The position numbers and the translations under genes were made by a program. A DNA stretch of 64,000 nucleotides from Acholeplasma equirhinis (GTDB lineage Bacteria > Bacillota_I > Bacilli_A > Acholeplasmatales > Acholeplasmataceae): NCBI RefSeq assembly GCF_017052655.1, contig NZ_JAFIDC010000001.1:1-64000 (forward strand), in the 5' to 3' direction. A model generated the notes under the pieces. That model saw only the letters and a list, made by a program, of their open reading frames with translations. It was not told where the DNA came from and did not search any database. Positions 53,352 through 62,390 of this stretch are shown here, in pieces (position 1 is the first letter of the stretch; each line of letters starts with the position of its first letter).

Positions 53352-56300
53352 ATGATAGAAAAATCAATCGCACAAGCAATCAAGTCAGCTAAATGGTTAG
53401 CTATTGAATATAGCAATTCTAATGATGAGATTACTAAATATTGGATAGCGATTAAGGACATCAACATAAAAAGTAAGTCTTTTATTGTTGATGCTTTTAA
53501 TGTTGCTAAAATAAATAATGATACTAATGGAATTATATCGATTAGTGTTTTAATGGATAGAATCGTAAGTGCACATGTCATTGATAATACAACGTATCAG
53601 CAACCAGAAGAACTTATAGAGAAAATCCACAAAAATATTAATCAATTAGAGTGGCTTGGTTATGATTCATACAATAATCAAATATTAGACTATATCTATG
53701 AATGTATGAAACTTGAAAATATTGCATATCAAGAAGAAGTGACACTGGTTAAAGGTATAGACCAATCAAAACTTGAAGAAATTCCAACATTTAGTAAATA
53801 CGTATTAAATTTAGAACAGATCAGCCAATTAGTTAGTAATTTGGAAACACTAGCTAAGAAGGATAGTCAAAAAAAATATGAAATAGTGACTTTAGCATTA
53901 AACCTTTTATCTATTAAAACAAAAAAAGGGTTATTTGTTGTTGCATATAAAGAACTTCAATTTGATCCAAAAGAAAAATCACTCATATTAAACCCAGAGA
54001 CACTATTCAATTATGATTTTGCAAGTGAAGTAGAAGATTCACCGCATAATCTTAAACACTATTTAGATATTGAAACAGATGATTTTACCAAAATGTTCAT
54101 CGATAACCCAGGTGAAGCTAAAGATCTTTTACAAGAAGAACTATCACCCACTGAGTCATTAGATACAAGACCATATATATTTGAACTTAAAAGATCACAC
54201 TATGCACATATTGAAAGAGAATTAACGCAAATAAAGCTTGCAAAATCAAAAGATGCTTTAACAATACCTCTAGAAGCGTTCTTTGGCAATATGGATAAAT
54301 CTAAGTTAAGCAGAAAAAGGAATTTTGATGTTGTCTTAATAGATGATCGATCAAATATTGATCAGTTAAGAGTAATATATAATGCCTTAGTACAGCCAAT
54401 AACATATGTACAAGGACCTCCTGGTACAGGTAAAACAGCAACTATTATTAATACATTAATATCGGCATTTTTTAATGGGCAAAAAGCTTTAATTGCCTCT
54501 AACAACAATAAACCGATTAATGATATTTATGATAAACTTCAAAGCTTAGAAAGTTCTTACAAAAAAACAAAACTACCTCTACCTTTTTTACGTTTAGGAA
54601 ACAGGGAAGCTGTTTTGAAGAGTTTGAACCATTTAAGAGAACTTCTACCATTTATTGAAAAATATAAAATTGATGAAGAAAAATTAAACATTCATGCCAA
54701 AAATAAAAAAGACAATATGAAGGAATTGAATAGTTTAATTGATATCTACGAAGAAAGATTAGAACTCATTGAAGAAATAGACACATTAAAATCCATGTAT
54801 AAAGGATTAAAAGATTCAATGAGAAGTATAGCTATTCAATCAATTTTGAGTGAAAAAGAAGCACAGTTGAGCAAGCTTAAGGTCATACAAGATAGTGATG
54901 TAAAAAACTATATTACAAAAGCAGATAATGCTTTCTATACATGGTTATTCTTTACATCAATTAAATATTTAAAGAGAATCTTTGAACCGAAGAATGAGCA
55001 ATTATTAAATATCATTAAAAGTGAAGCGGATGATGAAAGTAGAATTAATGAATTTAATAGTTATTTACTTGAACAAGAGAACTTTAAGAACTTATTAAGA
55101 ATTTGTCCTATCATACTTACTACAAATCAATCTGCACATAGATTAGGTGAACAAACACCTTCTTTTGATTTGGTCATTCTAGACGAAGCTGGGCAATGTG
55201 CAATTGGTCCTTCCTTATTTTCGATTTCTAGAGGTCAAAGACTAATGCTTGTTGGTGATCAAAATCAATTAAAACCAGTAGTTACAATAGCACCAGAAAC
55301 AAATAGAGTTTTAGTCAATAAATTTGGAATCTCATCTGCATACGATTATTTAGAAAATTCAATTTTACTCACCATGCAAAAGCAAGATACAATATCTAAG
55401 TTTATTTTATTAAGTTATCATTATCGATCTAGAAAGGATATCATTGAATTTAGTAATAGGAAATATTATAGAGGACAACTGAAAATTGAAACTCCTGAAA
55501 ATAATCAATTACCAGATGCATTAGAATATATATCAGTTGATACGAGTGATGATAAATCTAAAGTAAAGAATGTCTCGATGAAAGAGATTGAAGCAATTAT
55601 CAATCACATTAAGAAGTCAAAGGATGAGAATATTGGTATCATCACACCATTTAGGCATCAAGCAGAATTTTTAGAGGCATATTTAAAGGACCAAGGTCTT
55701 AGCGATGTTCATTCAGGTACGATTCATACATTCCAAGGTGATGAAAAGGATGTCATATATATTTCTACTGCAGTCACCAAAAATACAAATGAAAAAACAT
55801 TTGACTGGGTAAAGAATAATCAAGAGTTATTAAATGTTGCTACTACAAGAGCAAAGAAAAAGCTAATATTAGTGTCTGATTTTTATGAGATTCAAAAACG
55901 TTCTACAATTTCTAATGACTTATATGAATTAATACAATATGTTAAGAAGCAAGGTAAAGAAGTTAAACTATCTGAATCAGAAACAACACAGTTTATTAAT
56001 GGAGCAAACTTTAAAAACTATAATACAAAAAAAGAAGAAGAATTTTTTGAAACCATTAATCATATTATGAGTCTAGGATCCAAATATATAGTTAGACAAA
56101 AAGTAAGAGTTGCAACCATCCTCGACAAATTTACCAATCCTGTTAAATATGATTATGGTTTAAAAGCAGAGTTTGATTTAGTGATTTTTAAAATATTTAA
56201 TAAATCTGAAATACCAGTACTTGTAATCGAATTAGATGGAGATGAACATCAGTCAAATATAGATGTAAAACGTAGGGATAAGTTGAAAGAAGATATATGT

Positions 56301-56393
56301 AAGGATAATAATATTCAAATTATTAGAATTAAAAATGATTATTCTCGAAGATATCTTTATATTAAAGATGTTTTATTGGAAATACTAAATTAG
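53352..56393 (+). CDS. SF1 helicase-nuclease fusion with WYL-like N-terminus
   Basis: A 1013-aa protein. The first 75 residues (IKSAKWLAIEYSNS, then YWIAIKDINIKSKSFIVDAF) look like a WYL-type ligand-sensing domain. The Upf1/Dna2-like helicase has Walker A GPPGTGKTATI near 355, motif II LDEAGQC near 609, GDQNQLKP near 634, HYRSR and THTFQGDEKDVIY-type motif V, and TTRAKKKL. The C-terminus is a PD-(D/E)XK nuclease of the DUF2726 or Vsr-like kind: AEFDLVIF near 938, then VIELDGDEHQ near 959 and RRDKLKED. Such one-gene helicase-nuclease fusions are typical of defence islands. It has its own transcription unit after the terminator at 53297. Confidence 0.88.
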   Translation: MIEKSIAQAIKSAKWLAIEYSNSNDEITKYWIAIKDINIKSKSFIVDAFNVAKINNDTNGIISISVLMDRIVSAHVIDNTTYQQPEELIEKIHKNINQLEWLGYDSYNNQILDYIYECMKLENIAYQEEVTLVKGIDQSKLEEIPTFSKYVLNLEQISQLVSNLETLAKKDSQKKYEIVTLALNLLSIKTKKGLFVVAYKELQFDPKEKSLILNPETLFNYDFASEVEDSPHNLKHYLDIETDDFTKMFIDNPGEAKDLLQEELSPTESLDTRPYIFELKRSHYAHIERELTQIKLAKSKDALTIPLEAFFGNMDKSKLSRKRNFDVVLIDDRSNIDQLRVIYNALVQPITYVQGPPGTGKTATIINTLISAFFNGQKALIASNNNKPINDIYDKLQSLESSYKKTKLPLPFLRLGNREAVLKSLNHLRELLPFIEKYKIDEEKLNIHAKNKKDNMKELNSLIDIYEERLELIEEIDTLKSMYKGLKDSMRSIAIQSILSEKEAQLSKLKVIQDSDVKNYITKADNAFYTWLFFTSIKYLKRIFEPKNEQLLNIIKSEADDESRINEFNSYLLEQENFKNLLRICPIILTTNQSAHRLGEQTPSFDLVILDEAGQCAIGPSLFSISRGQRLMLVGDQNQLKPVVTIAPETNRVLVNKFGISSAYDYLENSILLTMQKQDTISKFILLSYHYRSRKDIIEFSNRKYYRGQLKIETPENNQLPDALEYISVDTSDDKSKVKNVSMKEIEAIINHIKKSKDENIGIITPFRHQAEFLEAYLKDQGLSDVHSGTIHTFQGDEKDVIYISTAVTKNTNEKTFDWVKNNQELLNVATTRAKKKLILVSDFYEIQKRSTISNDLYELIQYVKKQGKEVKLSESETTQFINGANFKNYNTKKEEEFFETINHIMSLGSKYIVRQKVRVATILDKFTNPVKYDYGLKAEFDLVIFKIFNKSEIPVLVIELDGDEHQSNIDVKRRDKLKEDICKDNNIQIIRIKNDYSRRYLYIKDVLLEILN

Positions 56394-56408
56394 AATAAGA
56401 GGGAAAAA

Positions 56409-57588
56409 ATGAACACAGATAAAATTAGTAAACTAAAGGATGATATACAAGCAAAAATAAAAGAAATAATTTAGTGAATTGATTGATCACACAAAAAAAG
56501 ACGAAATAATAGTTGGTTTAAATTTAACTGACAGTATAGTAAATGGATTAAGTTCAGTACCAAATAATTTTGGAATTGATTTGATAGGAAAAACGATTGA
56601 TACAATTTTTGATAATACATATAAGCACTTGAGCGGTAGTATTAACCCATTTTTAGAAAAATCTTCAGTGCATACAGCAATTTCAAATTTTGATCAACTT
56701 TTTGGATATTATAGAGAGATGCAAACTCAACTGGTAAAAATTTTGATTTTAGGAAGACCTGCCAATAGTAGAGTATTACAAAAATCTAGTGATCAGCAAC
56801 TTAAATATCTTGAAGATAAACTAAACAAAAATATTACACAAATAGACAAAATATCATCATTAGCCAATGAATTTGAAGATAAACTAAAGACTACAATTGA
56901 ATCTTTAGAAGAAAAAAGGAAAAATGGAATTTCAAAGATTGATAATGATATTTCGGTAAAAAGTAAAGATTATAAAAAAATTATTAATGATACATTATTA
57001 CAAATAGATAATATCAAAACAGATTTTAGAACAGAGAAAGAAAGTTTGATAAAAACTATTTCGATAGAACTAGATGAATATAAGAATAAGGTTGAAGAAA
57101 TAGTTGGTCTAATAAATGGAAGTGCACAAGCTGGAGTGTATAAACAAACAGCAGATAAATATCAGGTAGGTAAATGGATATGGCAGATTTTATCAATAGT
57201 ATTTATTCTTTCAACAGCAACCATTGGTGTTTTAAGTATTTTTAATAATGATTTAATTGGCATTCCTAATGATTGGATACAATTAATTCTTCGTATTTTT
57301 ATTACATTAACATTAGGTTCAGCATCTGCTTATTGCGCAAGGTTAGCACATAAAAACTTTTAACTTGAATTAAGGACAAGACTTACACATCTTGATTTAT
57401 ATTCGATAGATAGTTTTATTAAAAATGCAAAAGATAAAGAAGCTATTAAAGCTGATTTAGCTAAAAAGATTTTTGGAAATTTCAATGATATTGCTGGAAT
57501 AAGTAATTCAGAGGATAGTCTTTTTCTAACTGTTGAGCAGATTGATAAATTTATTAAATTAGTTGATAAAATAAAAAAATTAACATAA
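56409..57588 (+). pseudogene. Broken coiled-coil membrane protein gene (frameshift plus TAA)
   Basis: AGAGGG precedes ATG 56409, which opens a 21-codon ORF (MNTDKISKLKDDIQAKIKEI) that ends at 56474. Removing a single base near 56469 joins it smoothly to the long frame, giving KEIFSELIDHTKKDE. The long frame then runs to TAA 57361-57363. Beyond this stop the same frame stays open for 74 more codons (LELRTRLTHLDLYSIDSF onward, then TAA 57586-57588) with normal amino-acid use. The ancestral product was about 390 aa: long coiled coil (about 100-230), then two membrane helices (WIWQILSIVFILSTATIGVL and WIQLILRIFITLTL). It looks inactivated, though a TTG-started 294-aa fragment (56479-57363) might still be made. 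Confidence 0.7.
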
Positions 57589-57644
57589 ATAGATTTATGC
57601 TTTAATTTCAGATTCTAAACTTGATATAAATCCATCACGCATAA

Positions 57645-57672
57645 TTGACTTTTATATATATTCATATATACT
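57645..57672 (+). promoter_or_regulatory. Promoter of riboswitch-antiporter operon
   Basis: TTGACT at 57645-57650 and TATACT at 57667-57672 are 16 bases apart. Transcription should start near 57680, exactly at the 5' edge of the riboswitch aptamer. Confidence 0.7.
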
Positions 57673-57679
57673 AGATATG

Positions 57680-57795
57680 TCGTACTCCGAATCCATTCGA
57701 GTGGGGGAACCAATTTTTTGGGGTGAATCGTATAGAAATATATGTAAGGGCACTTTAATGCTCTGAATCCGTCAGCTAACCTCATAGGAGTCATT
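57680..57795 (+). promoter_or_regulatory. ydaO/yuaA-type c-di-AMP riboswitch
   Basis: The conserved core is unmistakable: CCGAATCC, then GTGGGGGAACCAATTTTTT, GGGGTGAATCG, an AAGGGC segment, and GAATCCGTCAGCTAACCTCA followed by TAGGAG. The closing stem pairs ACTCC (57684-57688) with GGAGT (57787-57791). Riboswitches of this class bind cyclic di-AMP and usually turn off K+ uptake or turn on osmotic and export genes. No T-run terminator follows, so control may act on the ribosome binding site AAGAGGTGAT at about 57821-57830. Confidence 0.93.
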
Positions 57796-57834
57796 AAGGG
57801 ATAAAAATACACATATTTCTAAGAGGTGATACGA

Positions 57835-59169
57835 ATGGATCAAATTTATCTTTTAATCTTTAAAATCGGCATCGTATTAGCTGTCGGTTTTATTGGTGCA
57901 ATTATAGCCAGAAAACTTAAATTACCTAATGTTTCTGGTTATTTAGTTTTAGGCTTATTATTAGGTCCTTCATTAGGATTAATCTTTCCAGGATTTAAAG
58001 GAATTATTACGATTGAAGAAAATGAAGGTTTAAACTTTATTTCACAAATTGCTTTAGCATTCATTGCTTTCTCAATTGGAGCTGAGTTCTCTATTAAAGC
58101 AATCAAAAAAGTTGGTAAAGCAGTACTTGTTATGACAACAACCGAAGTTATCGGTGCAGTACTTGTTGTCTTAACTGTATTATTTTTCTTACCAAAACCA
58201 GAATACATTATGCCAGATGGATATAATCCATTTACTAATCAAAATATTGCATTTGGATTAATCTTAAGTGCAATGGCAGCTGCAACAGCACCTGCTGCAA
58301 CACTAATGGTTATGCGTCAATATAGAGCATATGGACCAGTTACAAAAGCAGTACTCCCTATTACAGCACTTGATGATATCTATGGTATTGTCGTATTTGG
58401 ATTCTTTATCTCAATTGCTCAAAGTTTAGTACCACTTGGTGAAATTCCACCTGTTTGGTTATCAATTGCTAAACCATTTATTGAAGTTTTTGGTTCAATT
58501 ATCATTGGTTTAATCGCAGGTTGGGTATTATCAATTATTGTCAATAAATTTGATAAGTTAAGAGATGATCTACAAGTAATTGCATTAGTTGCAGTGTTCT
58601 TATCTGTTGGTGGACTAACTCTATTAAATGGTATAACAGAAGAATGGGGTATCTCATTCTCACCACTTTTAGCAAATATTATGATTGGTACGACAATTGC
58701 GAACCTTGCTAAGAAACCAGAAAAGACATTTGGTGCAATCAATGACTTTGCTACACCATTCTATGTTATCTTCTTTACATTAGCGGGTGCATCATTAGAT
58801 CTTGCAATCCTAGGTTCAGACCCATTAATCCTATTACTTGCTGGTGCATTCATTCTTGCACGTGGATTTGGTAAATGGAGTGGAATTGCAGTTGGAGCAA
58901 ATATGGTGAATGCAGAACCAACCGTTAAGAAATACTTAGGTATTGCTTTATTACCACAAGGTGGCGTTTCAATTGGGTTACTCGCAATTGTATTTACACA
59001 AATGCCTCATATGTATAAAGAAATTTCAACAATCATTATGTTATCTATTTTAGTTTATGAAACATTAGGACCATTATTTGCTAAGTTTGCTATTGAAAAA
59101 GCTGGAGAAATTAATGGTTTAGATCGTTTAGAAGAAATCTCAGGCCTAGAAGGCATCGAAGGAGAATAA
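57835..59169 (+). CDS. CPA2-family K+(Na+)/H+ antiporter under riboswitch control
   Basis: A 444-aa protein with about 12 membrane helices, paralogous to that at 39946. It has LPNVSGYLVLGLLLGPSLGL, FSIGAEFSIKAI, AAATAPAATLMVMRQ and LDDIYGIVVFGF with the ion-site Asp pair. The ATG at 57835 fits the AGAGGTGAT site. A GTG at 57826 is too close to it. Control by c-di-AMP suggests a role in K+ homeostasis or osmotic balance, probably K+/H+ or Na+/H+ exchange. It is 4 bases from the PII-like gene. Confidence 0.92.
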   Translation: MDQIYLLIFKIGIVLAVGFIGAIIARKLKLPNVSGYLVLGLLLGPSLGLIFPGFKGIITIEENEGLNFISQIALAFIAFSIGAEFSIKAIKKVGKAVLVMTTTEVIGAVLVVLTVLFFLPKPEYIMPDGYNPFTNQNIAFGLILSAMAAATAPAATLMVMRQYRAYGPVTKAVLPITALDDIYGIVVFGFFISIAQSLVPLGEIPPVWLSIAKPFIEVFGSIIIGLIAGWVLSIIVNKFDKLRDDLQVIALVAVFLSVGGLTLLNGITEEWGISFSPLLANIMIGTTIANLAKKPEKTFGAINDFATPFYVIFFTLAGASLDLAILGSDPLILLLAGAFILARGFGKWSGIAVGANMVNAEPTVKKYLGIALLPQGGVSIGLLAIVFTQMPHMYKEISTIIMLSILVYETLGPLFAKFAIEKAGEINGLDRLEEISGLEGIEGE

Positions 59170-59173
59170 AATT

Positions 59174-59524
59174 ATGCAAGTATTATTCTTAGTATTAAAT
59201 GATTTATCTTATCTAGATAAAGTTCTAGAAAAGTTTGTTGAATTAAAACTTCGTGGTGCAACAATCCTTGATTCAGAAGGTATGGCTCAAGCAATTATGA
59301 AGAACGAAGGTTTATTTGGTGCATTACTTGGCGGACCATTTGCAAAATCTTCAATTACACAAGGTAGTTCAAAAACAATCTTTACTGTAATTCCAGAAGA
59401 AGAAAAAGTAAAAGTCGTTGTTGAAGAAATTAGAGCATTAATTGGTGAAGCACACAAGAATGGTGCAGGATTTATGTTCACTTTACCAGTATCGGGTATT
59501 TTCCCAATTAAACATAAAGAATAA
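59174..59524 (+). CDS. PII-like signalling protein
   Basis: A 116-aa protein with the ferredoxin-like fold pattern of PII/CutA-type proteins: LFLVLNDLSYLDKVLEKFVE, then LRGATILDSEGMAQAI, a long loop with Gly and Phe residues, and a terminal KVKVVVEEIRALIGE helix. It lacks the uridylylated Tyr loop of GlnB. In Gram-positives, PII-like proteins bind c-di-AMP or nucleotides and act on transporters. Linked to a c-di-AMP-controlled antiporter, it is likely the regulator of that transporter. That is inference from context. Confidence 0.8.
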   Translation: MQVLFLVLNDLSYLDKVLEKFVELKLRGATILDSEGMAQAIMKNEGLFGALLGGPFAKSSITQGSSKTIFTVIPEEEKVKVVVEEIRALIGEAHKNGAGFMFTLPVSGIFPIKHKE

Positions 59525-59531
59525 TTATTTG

Positions 59532-59560
59532 AGTGCATGTTGATGACATGCACTTTTTTT
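59532..59560 (+). terminator. Intrinsic terminator after PII-like gene
   Basis: AGTGCATGT pairs perfectly with ACATGCACT around a 5-base loop and is followed by T residues. Confidence 0.93.
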
Positions 59561-59656
59561 GAAATAAAAATAACAAGAAATATACCGTACTAAATACTTG
59601 CTCTATTTTCAATATTATGATCTAATAGACTTAATAAGACAAAAAGAGGGATAATT

Positions 59657-61735
59657 ATGTTTAGTAAGTACTATGAAGAGTTGGTGGACTTATATTTTGA
59701 AAATGATTATACAGTTATCAGTTATCATTCACCATTGAAGGATTTATTACCAAGATTGTTTTTATATTATCAGATTTTTAATGCAGATCAGGTAAAAATT
59801 GATGAATTAGAAGAGATTATGATTCATAATGCATACATTCAAGCAATTTTACCAAGTGAAATTGACGAACAAACTTTTGATGTTTATGCAACGATTGAAA
59901 AAGAAGATCTAGAACCAAGCAAAATAATTTCGAAATTAGATAAAATTGATAAATTGATTATCAGTGCATTAACATTAAGCAATAATGATACAAGATTAGT
60001 TAGAGAAAGACTTTTGACTTTAAATGCAATTAATCATGATGAATTAAGAGTAGTTTTGTTATCTGATGCATTTTTAGATTTCAAATTTAAAAGTGAATTA
60101 AAAGATGTCATAACTAATTATAAGAGTCAGTTAAGTACGATAAGTTATAATATCATTTTTGGTGAAGATGTTGAAGAGTTTATTTATGAGATAGATGCAC
60201 CTACACTATATGTAAAAGATGGACAACTTGAATTAATGAGTGATACATCATTAATTCATGGTGAAGAAAAATCGTTAGTAACAAGTATATCAGCTAAATC
60301 ATTAAAAAATGTATTTCAAAAATCAGCCAATCATGGTTTGTTTGCAAGTAATCTAAGATATTATGTAAAATCTGCAAAGATAGATGAAAATATCAAATAT
60401 ACCATTCAAGAAGAACCGGATAAATTTTGGTATTTTAATAATGGTATAACAATAACTTGTGAAGATTATTGGATTGAACGGAATATTATTCATTTGATTA
60501 ACTTCTCAATTGTAAATGGTGGACAAACAACTAATTTAATTGGAAATACACAATTTGAAGAAGATTTTCCATTATTGTGCAAAATTATTAAACCTAAATA
60601 TCAAAATTACGATGACAATTTAATGTTTTTAACTAAAATTGCTGAAACAAGTAATACACAGAAACCAATTAAAACTAAGGATTTAATTGCGAATAGAATT
60701 GATCAACACAAATTAAAGAGACAAATGAGTGATATTGGGATATATCTTCAAATTAAACGTGGTGAGAAGATAAACAAATCAATTTATAAGGAACCGTGGC
60801 AAAATGCAACCAATGATGAATTAGGACAAATGATCTTTTCCTTTGTATATCAACATCCTGGGTTAGCAAGAAACAGTAAGAATAAAATGTTGTCACATGA
60901 ACCTTACTATAAAAAAATTTATAAGAATAAATATAGTTCCGATCTTTTAAAATCATTCCAATATTTAAAAGTTGAGTATCATAGATGGAAAAATGCAGTT
61001 GCTAAAAATTATGACAATCCACCAGAAATGATAGGTATGGCTAAAAATGGTTTTTTTTGGATGTTAGGTGTTTTAGGGTTCTTAACGAAAATGTATTACA
61101 ATGATCAATTGAGATATCAAATTAACAAGGAAGATACTTTATTTCCTATGAGAACAAATGATTTCATGCCATTTGTATCTCAAAACGACATTGGGCAAAT
61201 TAAACTTCTAAAAGATTATAATTCATTTGTACGTAGATCAAGTAGTTATCCATTGTTTGATTTTATTTTTAATGATATTATTGTGCCTACGTATATTAAA
61301 TTTAAACAACAAAATCCTGCTTTTGCATACTCTAATTTCACTAAAAATGATACGAATTATTATAAACATGTGTTACCTTTTGTTACATTGAAGTATAGAG
61401 CAGATTCCAAATATGGTTATGAAATACTAAACAAATATTTTGAGCCTAAGTCTGATGAAAATTGCGCAAGATTATTAACTTTAGAAGAAATTGAAGAGGT
61501 TGACAAACCTGAGTTAACTGATCTTTTAAAAGAGTATAGAAAACGTAAATGGATTGAAGGAAACAAAGAATTACCAGCATATTTCATCCTAACAAATGCT
61601 CAAATTGATAAGGTTTCAAGTTCATTACCGAGAACTACACAACAGTTAATTTTTGAATGCAAACTAAACTCAATACAAGTGAACAAATATGGCTCTGAAA
61701 TATTAGAGATTGTATCAAGATATCTTCCAAAATAA
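59657..61735 (+). CDS. Stand-alone AIPR-family protein
   Basis: A 692-aa protein with the AIPR signature: FWYFNNGITITCEDYW near 257 and FSIVNGGQTTNLIGN near 283. AIPR proteins give abortive-infection phage resistance in some hosts. Unlike the copy at 49497 it has no helicase or nuclease partner, and it is a single-gene unit with AGAGGGAT before its ATG. It is followed by an IS3-family remnant, a sign that this spot takes up foreign DNA. Confidence 0.88.
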   Translation: MFSKYYEELVDLYFENDYTVISYHSPLKDLLPRLFLYYQIFNADQVKIDELEEIMIHNAYIQAILPSEIDEQTFDVYATIEKEDLEPSKIISKLDKIDKLIISALTLSNNDTRLVRERLLTLNAINHDELRVVLLSDAFLDFKFKSELKDVITNYKSQLSTISYNIIFGEDVEEFIYEIDAPTLYVKDGQLELMSDTSLIHGEEKSLVTSISAKSLKNVFQKSANHGLFASNLRYYVKSAKIDENIKYTIQEEPDKFWYFNNGITITCEDYWIERNIIHLINFSIVNGGQTTNLIGNTQFEEDFPLLCKIIKPKYQNYDDNLMFLTKIAETSNTQKPIKTKDLIANRIDQHKLKRQMSDIGIYLQIKRGEKINKSIYKEPWQNATNDELGQMIFSFVYQHPGLARNSKNKMLSHEPYYKKIYKNKYSSDLLKSFQYLKVEYHRWKNAVAKNYDNPPEMIGMAKNGFFWMLGVLGFLTKMYYNDQLRYQINKEDTLFPMRTNDFMPFVSQNDIGQIKLLKDYNSFVRRSSSYPLFDFIFNDIIVPTYIKFKQQNPAFAYSNFTKNDTNYYKHVLPFVTLKYRADSKYGYEILNKYFEPKSDENCARLLTLEEIEEVDKPELTDLLKEYRKRKWIEGNKELPAYFILTNAQIDKVSSSLPRTTQQLIFECKLNSIQVNKYGSEILEIVSRYLPK

Positions 61736-61756
61736 GAATTCAAAGACTAGAACTCA

Positions 61757-62011
61757 TGAAGTGAACCCTATTTAGTAGACAATAAAAAAAGGGTATTCAA
61801 ATCAATAAAATAAAAAACTTAAACAAACACTTCTATAATCAAATTATGGAGGTGTTTTTTTATGGCAAAGAAAGGTCAAACATTTAAGAAATATGATTTA
61901 GACTATAAGCTTAAAATCATAAAAGAGAAGCAAGAAGGGATAAGTTATCGTGAACTCAGTAAGAAATACGGTGTCTCAGAGAAAACTATTGAAACATGGA
62001 TGCGAATTTGA
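61757..62011 (+). mobile_element. Left-end remnant of an IS3-family (IS150-like) element
   Basis: TGAAGTGAACCCTATTTAGT followed by AGACA is the usual left inverted repeat of IS150-group elements (a TGNACTG-type end with ...TAGACA). The start of transposase orfA follows. The element stops abruptly around 62004, where host-like sequence resumes. No right end and no orfB are present. Confidence 0.7.
61862..62011 (+). pseudogene. Truncated IS3-type transposase OrfA
   Basis: A strong GGAGG precedes ATG 61862. The 49-aa product has the HTH of OrfA: YDLDYKLKIIKEKQEG, then SYRELSKKYGVSEKTIETWM. In full-length OrfA the sequence continues after the ETWM(K/R) motif for 100 or so residues; here TGA comes 2 codons later because of the deletion junction. 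It may still make a DNA-binding fragment. Confidence 0.8.
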
Positions 62012-62390
62012 ATTCTTTAACAGTTTGAAATTAGTCTTTATTGTGATAGCAGTCACACTTTTAATCTCATCTATCTATGCCTCATTCTTTATGCATCAAG
62101 CTAAAAACACAAACTTACTAATAACCTTATGGTTAGCATCAGCTGTTTCATTTATGCCTATATTCTACAAAGACATAGAAAAGATTAATCCAAAAGCAAT
62201 CAAACCATGGATCAATCATTTAGCATTTATATTAAGTTTATTATGTATTACATTAATAAATGTCAGTACATTTATGTTTAGTGGATTATGGTGGTTAAGA
62301 TTACTTTTAGGCGTATTAATTGCAGTTTCATTTATCACTTTAGAGTATCTCAATAGAAAGAAGGAGGTAACTTCAAATGAAAACAATTAA
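62010..62390 (+). pseudogene. 5'-truncated four-helix membrane protein
   Basis: The frame is open from the IS junction and encodes four hydrophobic segments (LVFIVIAVTLLISSIYASFF; a second near LITLWLASAVSFMPIF; HLAFILSLLCITLINVSTF; WWLRLLLGVLIAVSFITL). No start codon with a ribosome binding site exists; an in-frame GTG at 61950 lies in IS sequence. The original N-terminus was probably removed when the IS inserted or deleted. The 3' end overlaps the esterase gene by 14 bases, so it was once part of that operon. Confidence 0.6.

Noticed and set aside
57361-57363. Stop-codon reassignment or programmed readthrough
   Set aside because: TAA ends most genes of the window normally, and the same gene also has a frameshift near 56469. 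Gene decay is the simpler reading.
41504-57588. Prophage
   Set aside because: No capsid, terminase, portal, tail, integrase or lysis genes are present; the content is restriction and defence-like.
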